Below are positions 21,100-31,636 of a stretch of 64,000 bases of DNA, piece by piece (within the stretch, counting starts at the first letter, position 1; every line of letters starts with the position of its first letter). The stretch lies in the NCBI GenBank assembly GCA_039090855.1, contig CM077016.1, positions 55,848,569-55,912,568 on the forward strand, given 5' to 3'. A program made the translations under genes and the position numbers. The stretch is from Macrothele yani (taxonomy: Eukaryota; Arthropoda; Arachnida; Araneae; Macrothelidae). The notes beneath the pieces were generated by a model that saw only the letters and a list, made by a program, of their open reading frames with translations, did not search any database and was not told the DNA's origin.

Positions 21100-21396
21100 T
21101 ATGGTTGTTGATAGTAAGTGCTCGTGCTTGTGGCTGTTCGCGTACATGTGAAAATGTATCGGCATACTCTAGAGAAGCGAGTGTTTATTGCTCGCACTTA
21201 TTGGAAAACAGAATCGATAAAGTCTTGTCAACAGCAATTCCTGGAGAAGTTTGCAGGCAGACATCCGCCAAGCAAGTCCACCATTTGGGCATTGTCGAAG
21301 AAATTGGAAACCAAGGACACTTTTTAGACGACCATGCAGAAGGTCGTCCACAAATGTCCAAGGAAACGATCCATAATGTAAAGGCCCAACTACTTG
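21100..21396 (+). pseudogene. N-terminal half of a split Tc1/mariner-type transposase
   Basis: From about 21151 the frame reads MYRHTLEKRVFIARTYWKTESIKSCQQQFLEKFAGRHPPSKSTIWALSKKLETKDTF, a helix-turn-helix plan common in arthropod Tc1/mariner-like transposases of the DUF4817-type N-terminus (name from memory). A stop occurs at about 21326. The partner with the catalytic core is at 23173-23930, beyond a 1.78-kb insertion. The element left end is not visible. Confidence 0.7.
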
Positions 21397-23172
21397 CATA
21401 CCTGCCAGCTTTCAAAAACCGAAATCCGTAAAAAAAATTAATCTATATGTTCGATGAAAATTTTAATCGATATATTCAATGAAATTACTTGTAGCGCATA
21501 TTGATTAAATGTACTGAACATATCAATTAAAAAACGATATGTTACCTTTGAAACAAGTATCAACTTTTAATTGATATGACTACAGATGTTTGAATTTATC
21601 GGCACGTTTATTTCGATTAAAATGGAATCTATACATAATTTCTCATTACTATGCTATCATTATGATCTATAAAGAGATAAAAATTTATTTTTATGGAGGT
21701 TTGCATCTCAAGGGAAGGATGTTCGCCCCTTTGACCCCCAAATACAATAGGATCGTATCCCACGCCGTCACGGAACAAACTAAAATGTTTTCAAAAACGA
21801 ACCATTTTCTTGCTAGGATTATCTTACAGAGAGACGGACGATGAGACAGTCAAATGAAATAAATGAGTGACACTAATTGGTAAATTATGCTCAACTAAAA
21901 ACAAAGTGAATAAACACTTTGCACGAATCACATCTAGTTCATTTATAACTTTTAACAAAGGAAGTTAATTTCGTATTTTTTTTTCCACGCAGTCAACATT
22001 AGATTTATGCTTGGCGCTATATGATTAGTAATATCATTCCTTTCACCACGCGAAACGCTGAAATTACATCGACACATAGAGCGAAATACATATTTTTAAT
22101 TGTTTGAAGATTTTGCAATACACAGAAAACTCCTCAAAATATGCATTTTTATATCGCTGCTTATAGCGAATCACTAATACTAAATTTATTGACACTTGAA
22201 AAAAAATGCAAGTAAAACTGCTATAGTAAAACAGTAGCAGTTTAAAGAGATGCAATTTGCAGAGGAAAAAATAGTACTGCAACATATTAATTTGGTTGAA
22301 TCAAGGCAAAATATTTTTACGCACGTTATCAAGAGACGAACAAAGCACGGTTGGGAAACGTACAAACTTACTAACGGACGAGCAAAATAAATCATTGCTG
22401 GAGAAGCACTGGCTCGAATGAACATTGGACTTACTTTTTTTCTTTTAACTTCCTAGTAGCATTCTTCCGTTAGGTCAAATTTATTACCTGAGAAGAAGTT
22501 ACGAAACCATGACCCAATGCATTTTTAATTTCACAAAACTAACAGTTTTTGCTTAATTTCGTCATGTCGGGTATCGATCTGGGCTTAAAAATTACACAGA
22601 TTTAAAATCCATTTGAATTTTTTTTTTTCTACAATAACTACGTTCTGAGATCGCGTTTCGAACTAAGAGTAGTAAAGACACCTGCTCCCAAGTGTGTGCT
22701 GCAATGCAAGTCACGCCCACTTTGGCCTCCTCAGAAGTTGCGACCCGGGGGAACGAAGAATGCATTACCTGAAAAGGAGAAGAGGGGGGGGGGGACAGTG
22801 AGAGAGAACCAAACCCAAGGTTAAACAAGCCCAGCTGGTTGTTATCCTTATCAGTTTATGCGCGGCACAAGTTTCAGTGTTTGAAACAACGCAAAACCTA
22901 ACACGTGGTAAAACTGCTGCAAATGTTCCCACAAACACATTACGAATAAGCTTATTTATAATAACTGGAAAGTTGTTCCTAACTTAAGTCGGCACTTTAC
23001 TTTGAATGGATTAAGTTAAATAAAAAAAGGTTTAATAGTGGGTGCAAAATCATCAAAAAGAGGAAAGTAAATCTCGGGAAACCATCAAATCCGTAAAATT
23101 AACATTTTGCCCATAAAACAAGTCACGTTTCCGTAAATTTTACGGGGGAAATTGTAAAACCTGGCAGGTATG
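21397..23172. mobile_element. non-autonomous DNA element with 12-bp TIRs, splits a transposase
   Basis: CATACCTGCCAG (21397-21408) is repeated in complement at 23161-23172. Flanks TACTTG and TTCTTG are a possible 6-bp duplication with one mismatch. TCCGTAAA motifs sit inside both ends (21424, and around 23090-23150), as in the hAT at 1478-6391, whose TIR (CATAGATGCCAAC) is also similar. No transposase is seen inside. A hAT relationship is likely, but the duplication length does not confirm it. Confidence 0.65.
22684..22770 (-). CDS. exon-like open segment inside a non-autonomous element
   Basis: On the minus strand a C-rich tract and TTCTCCTTTTCAG, a very strong acceptor, precede about 22770. 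The following 29 codons are open (VMHSSFPRVATSEEAKVGVTCIAAHTWEQ) and end at CAG/GTGTCT, a weak donor, near 22684. The frame stays open for a further 27 codons. It lies inside the element at 21397-23172, so it may be a captured host exon or chance. I do not recognise the product. Confidence 0.25.
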
Positions 23173-24070
23173 TTCTTGTGTCTCCCAGGAAGTCACTTCG
23201 CCGAATGTCACAGGAAACAGGGTTGCCCAAAAGCACCTGTCAACGTGCTGTGAAAAGCGAAGCTACATGCGCACAATATCTCCGTGGTCCACGAACTAAA
23301 AGAGCCTGACCACGTGAAATGAGTGACATCCTGTCAATGGTTTCAGACATTTCTTCAGAAAAATCTGGGCATTCTGGACTGCACATGGTTCTCAGACGAG
23401 GCATAGTGTCACCTGTCCGGATACGTCAATTCTCAAAATTCCTATATTTGGGCCAGTGAAAATCCCAACGCGATACATGAAGAACCCCAACATTCACAGA
23501 AAATTAGTGTTTGGTGTGGGATGACCCGGCGCCACATAATTGGTCCCATCTTCTTTTATACAACCATCACAACAGCTGCATATATGGAAATCTTAAACAC
23601 CTTTGAAAATCAACTGGACGACGAAGAACTTTCTATTGGATATTACCAGCATGATGGAGCCACATCACACACCAGTATGGCCGAAATTCAGTCCTTTTTC
23701 AGCGACCGCGTCATTTCGAAGGGTCTATGGACACTGGGCTCGCCCGATCTGACGCCTCCTGATCACTTTTTATGGAGATATCTAAAAAGGAGTTTACCAA
23801 AAGGAATCGCAAACCATAGATGCCTTGAATGCAAACATCACCGAAGAAATTCAGGCAGTGACGGCGGACGTACTGGGAAGGACTTTCCACAATATGGTGT
23901 GCCGGGTTCAATGCTGTGTTGACGTAAATGGTGGCCACTTCCAGTACACTTTGCGATGTTATCACATTTCGCATGAAATGAGGCAAGTCCACTTCAAATT
24001 TCGCTGCGAAATCTTCACTGGTGTTAATAATATTAAAGAAATGCCAGATTCAGTAGCGAGTGGGACACCC
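23173..24070 (+). pseudogene. catalytic half of the split Tc1/mariner-type transposase
   Basis: The frame resumes with SPRKSLRRMSQETG (about 23185-23225) and continues, with shifts, through FSDEA near 23395 (first D), HIIGPIFFYTTITTAAYMEIL (23539-23600), YQHDGATSHTS (second D, 23645-23680) and SPDLTPPDHFLW (third acidic position, 23740-23775). The open 133-codon part is 23521-23922. A TGGGACACCCTGCATG-like end at about 24060-24075 probably marks the right TIR. Frameshifts near 23400, 23460 and 23790 inactivate it. Together with 21100-21396 it accounts for most of one transposase. Confidence 0.8.
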
Positions 24071-24074
24071 TGCA

Positions 24075-24320
24075 TGTTTGATGTTCTTATTGTGAGTTGA
24101 GTGAATCCTTGTGTAGACTTCGAATTTATTCAAATGATTATCATTGCTGTGTGAAGGATATCCAATGGTGACATTGGAGGTGCTGTTGTAGGCTGGTTTA
24201 ATCGTCCTCGACCCCTGGGATTTACAAGAATAGTAGTTCCTAATATTAGATGGTAGATTAAGAGGTATTTTTTCTTCAACCCTGTGTAGGACTGATTCGA
24301 ATGAACTTATGATGTAACAT
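24075..24320 (-). CDS. possible exon-like open stretch, product unknown
   Basis: A minus-strand frame is open for 106 codons (24370-24050). After TTAAATGACAG (acceptor-like) at 24321 it reads VLHRVEEKIPLNLPSNIRNYYSC and later NKFEVYTRIHSTHNKN, then runs into the presumed transposon end. It may be an exon cut by the transposon insertion. Asn/Ser-rich composition and the lack of a donor make this weak. Confidence 0.2.
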
Positions 24321-24597
24321 CTGTCATTTAAGAAAAATATAAAAATTATAAAAAAAAAACTGATACACACCAGTCAAATGCACCTGAATTGTGATGTATG
24401 CTAATTACTAAACACTTATATGTATTGGAAGATTTCAGAGCTTCAAATTCTTGGGCTACTGACACTCAAAACTGAAACCCTCGTTAGATATGGGAAGAGG
24501 GGTGAAAAAGAATGAAATATAAGTTTCAAAAATATTAATAACATCTAGTTTTAAATCCTTTCTTGAAGACAAAACTTTTTTTACTTTTGGTTAAACA

Positions 24598-24735
24598 AAA
24601 GACATAGCTTTTTCCACGTTTTAGCAACACACAGCAACCGGAAAATTGTTATTTGTCACCGCTGGGGAATCGAATCCCAGATCTCTCGATATCTAGCCGA
24701 GCGTGTTAGCTTCACACCATGGTGGCCAACAATCC
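24598..24735 (-). repeat. tRNA-like SINE, family 2, minus copy
   Basis: The complement contains TGGTGTGAAGCTAACACGC (A-box-like), GATATCGAGAGATCTGG and GGGATTCGATTCCCCAG (B-box), then a tail CAATTTTCCGGTTGCTGTGTG. This is a tRNA-derived SINE head with body. A plus-strand copy of the same sequence lies at 24803-24905, so the two form an inverted pair. Confidence 0.6.
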
Positions 24736-24802
24736 ACGGTGCTGTGTGTGTTTTCTGTCCGTGGTATAAAGCAGATATCAGGAGACCTGGGATTGCTTGG
24801 TT

Positions 24803-24905
24803 AGATATCAAGAGACCTGGGATTCAATTCCCCAGCAATGAACGAATAACAATTTTTTCAGTTGCTGTGTGTTAACAAAACGTGGAAAGGGTTATGTCTT
24901 TGCTT
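24803..24905 (+). repeat. tRNA-like SINE, family 2, plus copy
   Basis: GATATCAAGAGACCTGG, GGGATTCAATTCCCCAGC (B-box), CAATTTTTTCAGTTGCTGTG and AAACGTGGAAA repeat the minus-strand copy at 24598-24735. A partial extra copy of the first 25 bases sits at 24772-24797. Confidence 0.6.
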
Positions 24906-25099
24906 ATTCACTGATGCCACGTATTTGGAAGATTTTCACAATACTTTTGGTTGTTTTATTGATCCAAATGTTATGGGAAATATAACTTCATATTTTTCTT
25001 ATCCCTAATAGTGCTTTCTTGTTATACCCATCACAGGTGAAAGGACTTTTTCTTCTTTTAAGAGCACAATTAAAAGTTGAAAATTGTTACTTACACTAT

Positions 25100-26260
25100 G
25101 TGCATACACGAGACCGATGAAGAAAAAAGCTTAACTTTTTAACTCAGTGAAAAATCAAAATGCGCAACAAGAATGCAGACTACTTTCCGTTTGTCTTTTG
25201 TTGGCTCCACAGCATCCATCACTTAATTTTTCTTTCTGTTGGTATCCTTCTCTCCCCATTTCTTTATTGACTCTCTTCTTTTTGTTTCTTTTTTTATGCC
25301 TTCTGATGAAAATAATTCTAACCATCATGCTGAAAGAATTTTCACTCTGAGGACCATGAGTGCATGATATCAAAGTTTTAACTATTTTAGATTAATAGTG
25401 CAACTTTAGATAAATACTTTTGGCTGAACACCATACACCAGTTCTTAAAAATTTTCCAACTTTGTCAATTCCATTTTCGGAAAATTTCCCTCCTTCATCA
25501 AGCTTAAATTCAAACACTTATGAGGGAAATAACAGTTAACAACAACACAGGAGAGTGGAAACTGAGCGAGGAATAAAAAAAAATTGCGGTTACGGGAGAA
25601 ATCCTCACTCCGCCCGACTTCCATTTTTGGAAATCCCCCCCTTTCAAGTTAAAATACAAATATTTATGGAATAAAATGATATTTCAGAACAATAGTGGGC
25701 ATAAGGAATCACGAGAAAAACAAAATTACGATTACAGCAAAAATCTTCACTTCGTCGATCTTACGTTTTTGAAAGTTTCGTAAAGATGGAATTCTGTCCT
25801 CTGACGAAAAAGCCCCCCCCCCCCATTTATGTTCAGTTGTGCATCGATCTCGAGAATAACTCAAATGATGGCACAATTTCTCGAATTCGCGGAAGAATCT
25901 CGTGCCTGAAGGTTACGGGGAAATTTTCGCGTCGTCAAACTTCCGATCTCACTAATTGTTGCCTACAGTTTCCAGCTGAAATACAAACATTTATGAAATA
26001 AAATTATATTTAACAACAATGCTAGACAAAGGCAACATCGCGAGAAAAAAAATTACGGTTACGGGGACATTTTTCACTACGTTTAACTTCCGATTTGGAA
26101 AGTTCTGAGACACGAAATACCGTCCAAAGACTGAAAACGACCCACCCACCCCAAATAAATATCTTTAGTTTTGCATCGATCTGGATAATGACCCAAATGA
26201 TGACCAAAAAAAGCGAAATTCCGCGAATCCGCGGAAGAATCTCATGTAGGTATGTGTGAC
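25100..26260. repeat. dispersed repeat family, copy 2
   Basis: It starts GAGACCGATGAAGAAAAAAGC and ends GGAAGAATCTCATG, as in the hAT right half (4064-6125). Inside, a unit with AATACAAACATTTATGAAAT...AACATCGCGAGAAAAAAAATTACGGTTACGG...TCGATCTCGAGAATGAC is repeated, with starts near 25500, 25655 and 25980. No coding is seen. Confidence 0.65.
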
Positions 26261-26264
26261 AGAA

Positions 26265-26970
26265 ACAGTGCTGTTTCTGTGACCCATACAGATATGTTTT
26301 CACAGCAGCAGAGTAAGAAGTTGCATTTTAAACTTCAATTTCACTGAAAATGAATATTTTTCCATTTAATAGTCACTGTTTGCTATATCAAGAAGTAAAA
26401 AGCATGAGCATTCTTTCTTCTGCTTGAAAACTAATTGAAGTTCAAAATCAGAACTTCAACTGTTCATTGCTGTCAATCATACACATGAAGTTGTTTTCTC
26501 TGCAGAATAAGTAGGCAGTGACATTTTTGAACTTTAATTTCATTAAGATAATGGGAAAATGCCTGCTTTTTTCCAACCAGAAGACAAGAACAAATTCGTG
26601 AAAACTTCAAAGTTGTGCAATTGCGTCAAATTCTTTTAAGCATTTTGAACACTTTTAAAACATTTTGTGCCACTCCACAATTTCAGCAACTGCAGGAAAT
26701 AGGATTTTGCACGATTTTAGAGAGGAGGCAAAAGAATAGTAAAAGGTGAAACGGAGTTTAAAAATCTGAGAATTGCGACAGGTTTCCAAAATTTCCAAAA
26801 GGCTGAAATATGTCCCCAGGATGAAAGAATGGCAGCAATATTTATATCCTTAGTCATTTAAAATATCTTTTGAAATTTACTGAATGTCAACTACATTATG
26901 TTACATAAGGAAATGATACAATTTCACATTTTACACTTCAGTCACACTCTACCAGTACCATTGGAAAACA
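26265..26970. other. intergenic stretch without recognised features
   Basis: AT-rich, no assignable coding or repeat between the dispersed repeat and the mariner element. Confidence 0.45.
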
Positions 26971-26972
26971 GA

Positions 26973-28269
26973 TATGAGGTCCGAACAAAAAGTTCCGAGA
27001 CTAGGCCAATATACAACAAAGTACTTATGTTACTTAAGTCTGGCTATGATCTCCCTCAAAGTAGTCTCCTTGGGCAGCAATACACCGCTGCCAGCATTTT
27101 TGCCACTGTTGAAACGTTCCCTGGAAGTCCTGTTCGCGAATCGTGTCAAGTACTGTTTCCAATTCGCACTAGATCTCATCTACGGTTCCAAAACGGCGAC
27201 CCTTGAGCTTCAGCTTCATCTTCAAGAACCGAAAGAAGTTGCAGGGGGGCCAAATCCGGCAAGTAAGGTGGGTAAGGAAGGGTAGACATGCTGTTGCGGC
27301 TGAAAAACTGGCGTGTTGCTAATGCTCTGTGAGCTGTTGCATTGTTATGATGGAGCAGGAAATCGCCCCTGTACCACATTTTAGGTCGTTTGCGGTGGAT
27401 GTCCTCCCTAAGACGCCGCAGAACAATGCAGTAAAAAAGGGCGGTGACGGTCTGGCCCTGGGGGATGAATTCCCACTGCACAACCCCACAAATGTCAAAG
27501 AGCATGATGAGCATGCTTTTGGTTGCTCTCCGGACCTGTCGGGCCTTCTTTGGTTGTGGAGATGCCGGGCTCTTCCACTGCAATGACTGTTGTTTGGTCT
27601 CCAGGTCGTAACGGTAGACCCAAGTCTCGTCTCCAGTGATGACCCGCGACAGGAACATTGGTTCATTCACCACCTGCTTACGATGATTTTGACAGAGTTC
27701 GGCACGGAGCGCCTTCTGTTCGGGATTCAGAATCTTTGGCACAAACTTTGCAGTAACGCGGTGCATGATCAAAACCAACGTCAGAATTTGTTGCAGTGTT
27801 CCGTATGACACATTGACGATGGTAGCATTGTCTTGAATGGTTCTCCGACGATCCTCATGCACCAGTTCCCCAGTTTTGTTCACATTTTCGGGGGGTTTTG
27901 CTGGTGGACGGTCGCCCTGACCTCTTGTCTTCCAGTGCTGTTCTGCCACTCTCGAAGCGTGGGTGCCACTCAGAACACCTCGCACAACTCAGTGTTTCAT
28001 TGCCATAAGCCTGCCACAACATTTCATGCGCCTCTGTTCCCGATTTGCCGAGTTTGACCCAGAATTTGATGTTCGCTCACTGCTGTAGTTTGCTGTCCAT
28101 ACCGAAATCACAGCTGTGTTCTGCACGTGGTCACCAAATATCGTGTAGAACAGCTCCCGTCGGTCACAGAACGCTACTCGGCACAATAACTCATGAAGGT
28201 CACTGTCATCGACCGCTGCCATTTGTTGGCATGCTATGTACCTAGTTTCGGAACTTTTTAAACACACTA
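26973..28269 (-). mobile_element. mariner element, minus strand, with TA flanks
   Basis: The left end TGAGGTCCGAACAAAAAGTTCCGAGACTAGG (26975 onward) and the complement of the right end GTGTGTTTAAAAAGTTCCGAAACTAGG share the core AAAAAGTTCCGA-ACTAGG. TA lies outside both ends (26973-26974 and 28268-28269). Length is about 1.29 kb, typical of mariner. The single gene runs on the minus strand. Confidence 0.85.
27176..28216 (-). pseudogene. mariner transposase with lost catalytic residues
   Basis: One minus-strand frame runs from about 28216 (MAAVDDSDLHELL) to 27176 with a single stop between 27991 and 27986. After the stop come PAKPPENVNKTGELVHEDRRRTI, then VITGDETWVYRYD (first D intact), then HHNNATAHRA, where the HDNA aspartate is replaced by N, and LPDLAPLQLL, where the APxD aspartate is lost with a likely frameshift just before. 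Mariner transposases are about 345 residues with a DD34D triad; here only one D survives. The rest of the protein is unusually continuous, so inactivation could be by few mutations. Confidence 0.9.
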
Positions 28270-28411
28270 CGTATTTAAGTTACATTCCAGAAGGCATTCC
28301 GGTTATGCAGTGATATGCACCAAAATAAAGTGTAGTAAAAGTGTAAGGTATATGAAGTGATGATAACAGTAAAGAGTACAATATTGTTGGTAAATAAAAA
28401 AATAAATAAAT

Positions 28412-28655
28412 AAAGTTTAATCTTTTCTTTTTAATAGGGGGTTTAACGACAACTGTGAACAACTCGATGGGCTATAAGCAGTTGGTCATCTCTAATTTAG
28501 GGCCACTGGTTCCAGGGAAGGGACACAGCCAGTGCAGTAAGACAAATACGACATCCATGCCTTACCGGGATTCGAACCTGGACTCATCTCAAGCGAATGG
28601 TCAGAAGCCAGAGCTCAGACCACAGCGCCACCTGGGCAGCAAAGTTTAATCTTTT
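28412..28655 (-). repeat. tRNA-derived SINE (family 1) with 15-bp target duplication
   Basis: The complement runs GCTGCCCAGGTGGCGCTGTGG (A-box-like), GGTTCGAATCCCGG (B-box), a conserved body with GGAACCAGTGGCCCTAAATTA and GCTTATAGCCCAT, and ends CGTTAAACCCCCTATTAAAA. AAAGTTTAATCTTTT flanks both sides (28412-28426 and 28641-28655). Confidence 0.88.
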
Positions 28656-28775
28656 GTTTCTTTAGTCTCATGCACTGCTAACCAAGCCTTTCCACTATCT
28701 GGAATATTCAATCACCTGATAAGCATTCAAGCCATAAAGATGCTGAATATGAGTTTACAATAAATATGAACTTAC

Positions 28776-28834
28776 CTTCTCTTGTGGCAGGACCCATAGA
28801 AACTAGTTCGTGGAACATAAAAATCAGTAGCCTC
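28776..28834 (-). CDS. candidate 59-bp internal exon, product unknown
   Basis: Minus strand: CTGATTATAG, then 59 bases, then GTAAGTTCAT. Two frames are open; the more protein-like reads EATDFYVPRTSFYGSCHKR with phase 0 in and phase 2 out. Both boundaries are close to consensus. I do not recognise the peptide. It sits in otherwise element-poor, intron-like sequence. Confidence 0.4.
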
Positions 28835-28839
28835 CTATA

Positions 28840-29670
28840 ATCAGAAAAATATACAGAATGTACCTTAAAAAGAACTTAAAATTTTAAAAATTTATAATTC
28901 CTAAAAGATACAACATAAATAAACATGAAATTAACAGAATAATTTCATTAACTTCAGTTTTAGCAGAAGTGGTGCCACAAAAATATTAAACGTTTTCAAA
29001 CAGACCAATAACACAGAATACAAAAAATTTCCTGCATTGCATAGTAACTGACACTTTTTGATAAATATGTTGCAAAGTGCCCAATATGATTAAGTACTAT
29101 CTCCAGAAACTAGATACACTACAAATATCAAATGATTTCAATACAAGAGAAAATCAAAAATATAAATTTCCTGCAAATTTATAATACACTACAAATATCA
29201 AATGATTTCAATACAAGAGAAAATCACAAATATAAATTTCCTGCAAATTTATAAAATCAGTTTCAGCGTCTGGATGGCACTTCACTGCAGTTCATCGTGA
29301 ACAGTGAAAAATCAAAATTTTTTTCTTCCATAAACAGATTTTGCTAGTCTTTCTGAACACAGTTAACTCTTCTCCAATAGCGAACATTCAGCTTCCATTG
29401 TGATTTACAGTAAAATCTCATGATACTGAAGTCATAGCTGAAAATTTTTCAGTATTCTTTAGAGATGTTTTAATACCTGCCAAACTACAGCTTATCCATT
29501 TTAAACACATACAGCTGAATCTTGTTAAATTGCCGCAATGTTTTCAACATAACTGGAAGTGAGGGAGGCAGGGTGGCAGTTTAAATTGGTTCATCTGAGT
29601 TATAAGGTAAAATAATGAAATAAGACTGATACAATTGTGAGGTGAAACACAAAACTCTTTAAACTCCACC
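28840..29670. other. intron-like AT-rich sequence
   Basis: No coding or element seen except the tandem duplication at 29107-29258. Confidence 0.45.
29107..29258. repeat. recent tandem duplication of about 75 bp
   Basis: ACACTACAAATATCAAATG...CCTGCAAATTTATA occurs twice head to tail with one or two differences. Confidence 0.92.
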
Positions 29671-30314
29671 AGCAGTGCCTTATTTACATGTTTTACACAC
29701 ATATTAACATACATGAGACCGACCAAGAAACAAAAAAATGAACTTTTTAATCAGATGCAAAATCAGAATGAATGACGCAAAATTGTGAATATAACTGCAC
29801 AAGATGTAATCGTTCACTGTAATTCATTTACGTTAATATTAAACTGGAGCACATCGCTGTATTCACAATATAAAATTACTGATTTCAAAACAAAATACAT
29901 ACAATGGCTTTAAGACATTCCTTTAAACACAGTATTATTATTTTTCGTTTTGTTGTTATACTTGCCAGAACATTAGCTCTAGTTTCCTCTTGTATTGCTT
30001 TCTTCTCAACAAGTTCCACAGCCACATGTCTTTTGTTGACTCTGCAGCTGCACAACATACATTTCTTGATTTTCCTTTCTGTTGATGTCATTCCCTTCCC
30101 ATTTCTTCATTGTTGCTTTCCTTTTCTTTTTTTCTATTCCCCCAGATTACAATAATTTCATCCATCATGCTGAAAGAACTCTCAGCCTGAGCATGATATC
30201 AAAGCTTTTACTATTTTAGATAACTTGGAGAATATGAACACTCTGAACACAATGCATCAATTCGTACAAATTTCTCCTCTCTCTTTATCAAGCTTAAATG
30301 CAAATATTTAATAA

Positions 30315-31636
30315 TACAGGGTGTCCACAAAGTCTTTTTACAACTCTGCACATTTATTATGGACACCCTGTACTATGTAAGTTCATGGTATTTGTTGTAT
30401 AATATACTGTAAATATGAAAGTTTTAATTGACATTATCGTTTTTTGTTATAGGTCCCTAACTGACATAGCAGGTGCTGTTCTATGAAATGTGGTACACAC
30501 AAGAAAGAGCGGAATGCGTCGCTTGGTTCATCGAAACAAAATCTGGTACACAAACGCAACGACATTTCGGGACTAAGTCAGGTAAAACCCCGCCATCTCG
30601 TCCTAGTATCCGCTAATGGCACCAGAAATTCATGGAGACTGGATCCGTGTTGGATCAAGATCGTAGTGGCCGCCCACGAACATTGAATGAACACATCAAA
30701 CGTGTTTGTGATTCATTTTCACGAAGCCCGACAAAGTCCATTCGTTCTGCTGCCACAGAACTACAAATGCCCCTGTCCATGGTACACAGGGTGCTACATA
30801 GATATCTACGCTTATATGCATACAAAGTGCAAATGTTACAAGCACTTGAGGTGAACAATAGACCATGATGAAAAGAATTCACAGTAACGATGCTGGACAG
30901 ACTAAGTGAAGATCCCGAGATTCTCACACGTTTGTTTTACGGATGAGGCAACTGTTCCTGTCTCTGGGCAGTTAAATAGGCACAATGTCAGGATTCGGGG
31001 GTCTGAAAATTCTCATGTGTTTATGGAACTTGCGAGAGACAGTCCTAAACGTGCGGTGCGGTGTTATGTATAACCGAGTCCTTGGACCATTTTTCTTCAG
31101 TGAGAAAACAGTGATGGCAGACGATTACCTGAATGTTTTGCGTGAGTATGTTGTGCCACAGTTGGAGGACCTTCAACCAAGCGTGCTATTCCAACAGGAT
31201 GGTGTGCCACCACATTGGGGACGGCATGTTCAGGACTTTTTAAACACAACATTCCCTGGGAGGTGGATTGGACGGGATGGTCCAATTGTATGACCACCCT
31301 GTTCCCCCGATATCACAGCTCTGAACTTTTTTGTATGGGGATATGTGAAGGATATCGTGTATCAGACACGGGTGCAGGACATCAATGACCTGAAATCGAG
31401 GATCAACAATGCCATTTCAAACATTACTGAGGACATTCTGCAGTGCACATGGTTGGAACTGGAGTTTCGGCTAGATGTTCTACACACAACAAATGATGCG
31501 TATATTGAGCTTTTGTAACAAGGTAGAAAAAAATATATTTTCTCTTACTAATGTGCTCAACCACTTTTTTTTATCTCACACAGTGTATCTGTAATAAATG
31601 TGCAAAGTTGTAACGAGACTTTGTGGACACCCTGTA
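30315..31636 (+). mobile_element. DD41D-type Tc1/mariner element with 45-bp TIRs
   Basis: The body is 30317-31634 with TA on both sides. The left CAGGGTGTCCACAAAGTC...CATTTATTA agrees with the complement of the right end (31592-31634) over about 44 bases. Just inside the left TIR, a GGACACCCTGTA motif at 30361-30373 repeats the terminus in the opposite orientation. It inserted into dispersed repeat copy 3. Confidence 0.9.
30483..31518 (+). pseudogene. DD41D-type transposase, broken, third catalytic residue altered
   Basis: Pieces include SGRPRTLNEHIKRVCDSFSRSPTKSIRSAATELQMPLSMVHRVLHR (30670-30820), FTDEAT near 30938, YVVPQLEDLQPSVLFQQDGVPPHW (31146-31218) and, after an in-frame TGA at 31291, PPCSPDITALNFFVWGYVKDIVYQTRVQDINDLKSRI to the stop near 31517. 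Between the D of QDG and the final acidic position I count 41 residues, hence DD41D-type; here that position is N (AAC). Both the stop and the N fit G-to-A changes. Frameshifts occur near 30640, 30870 and 30960. Confidence 0.85.

Noticed and set aside
24640..24720. Possible true tRNA gene in the B-box-containing sequence
   Set aside because: No full cloverleaf with paired acceptor stem can be made, and the sequence recurs inverted with a shared body, so it is a SINE head.
27319..27666. Arg/Ser-rich ORF antisense or out of frame to the mariner gene
   Set aside because: Shadow frame of the mariner transposase; no family wording.
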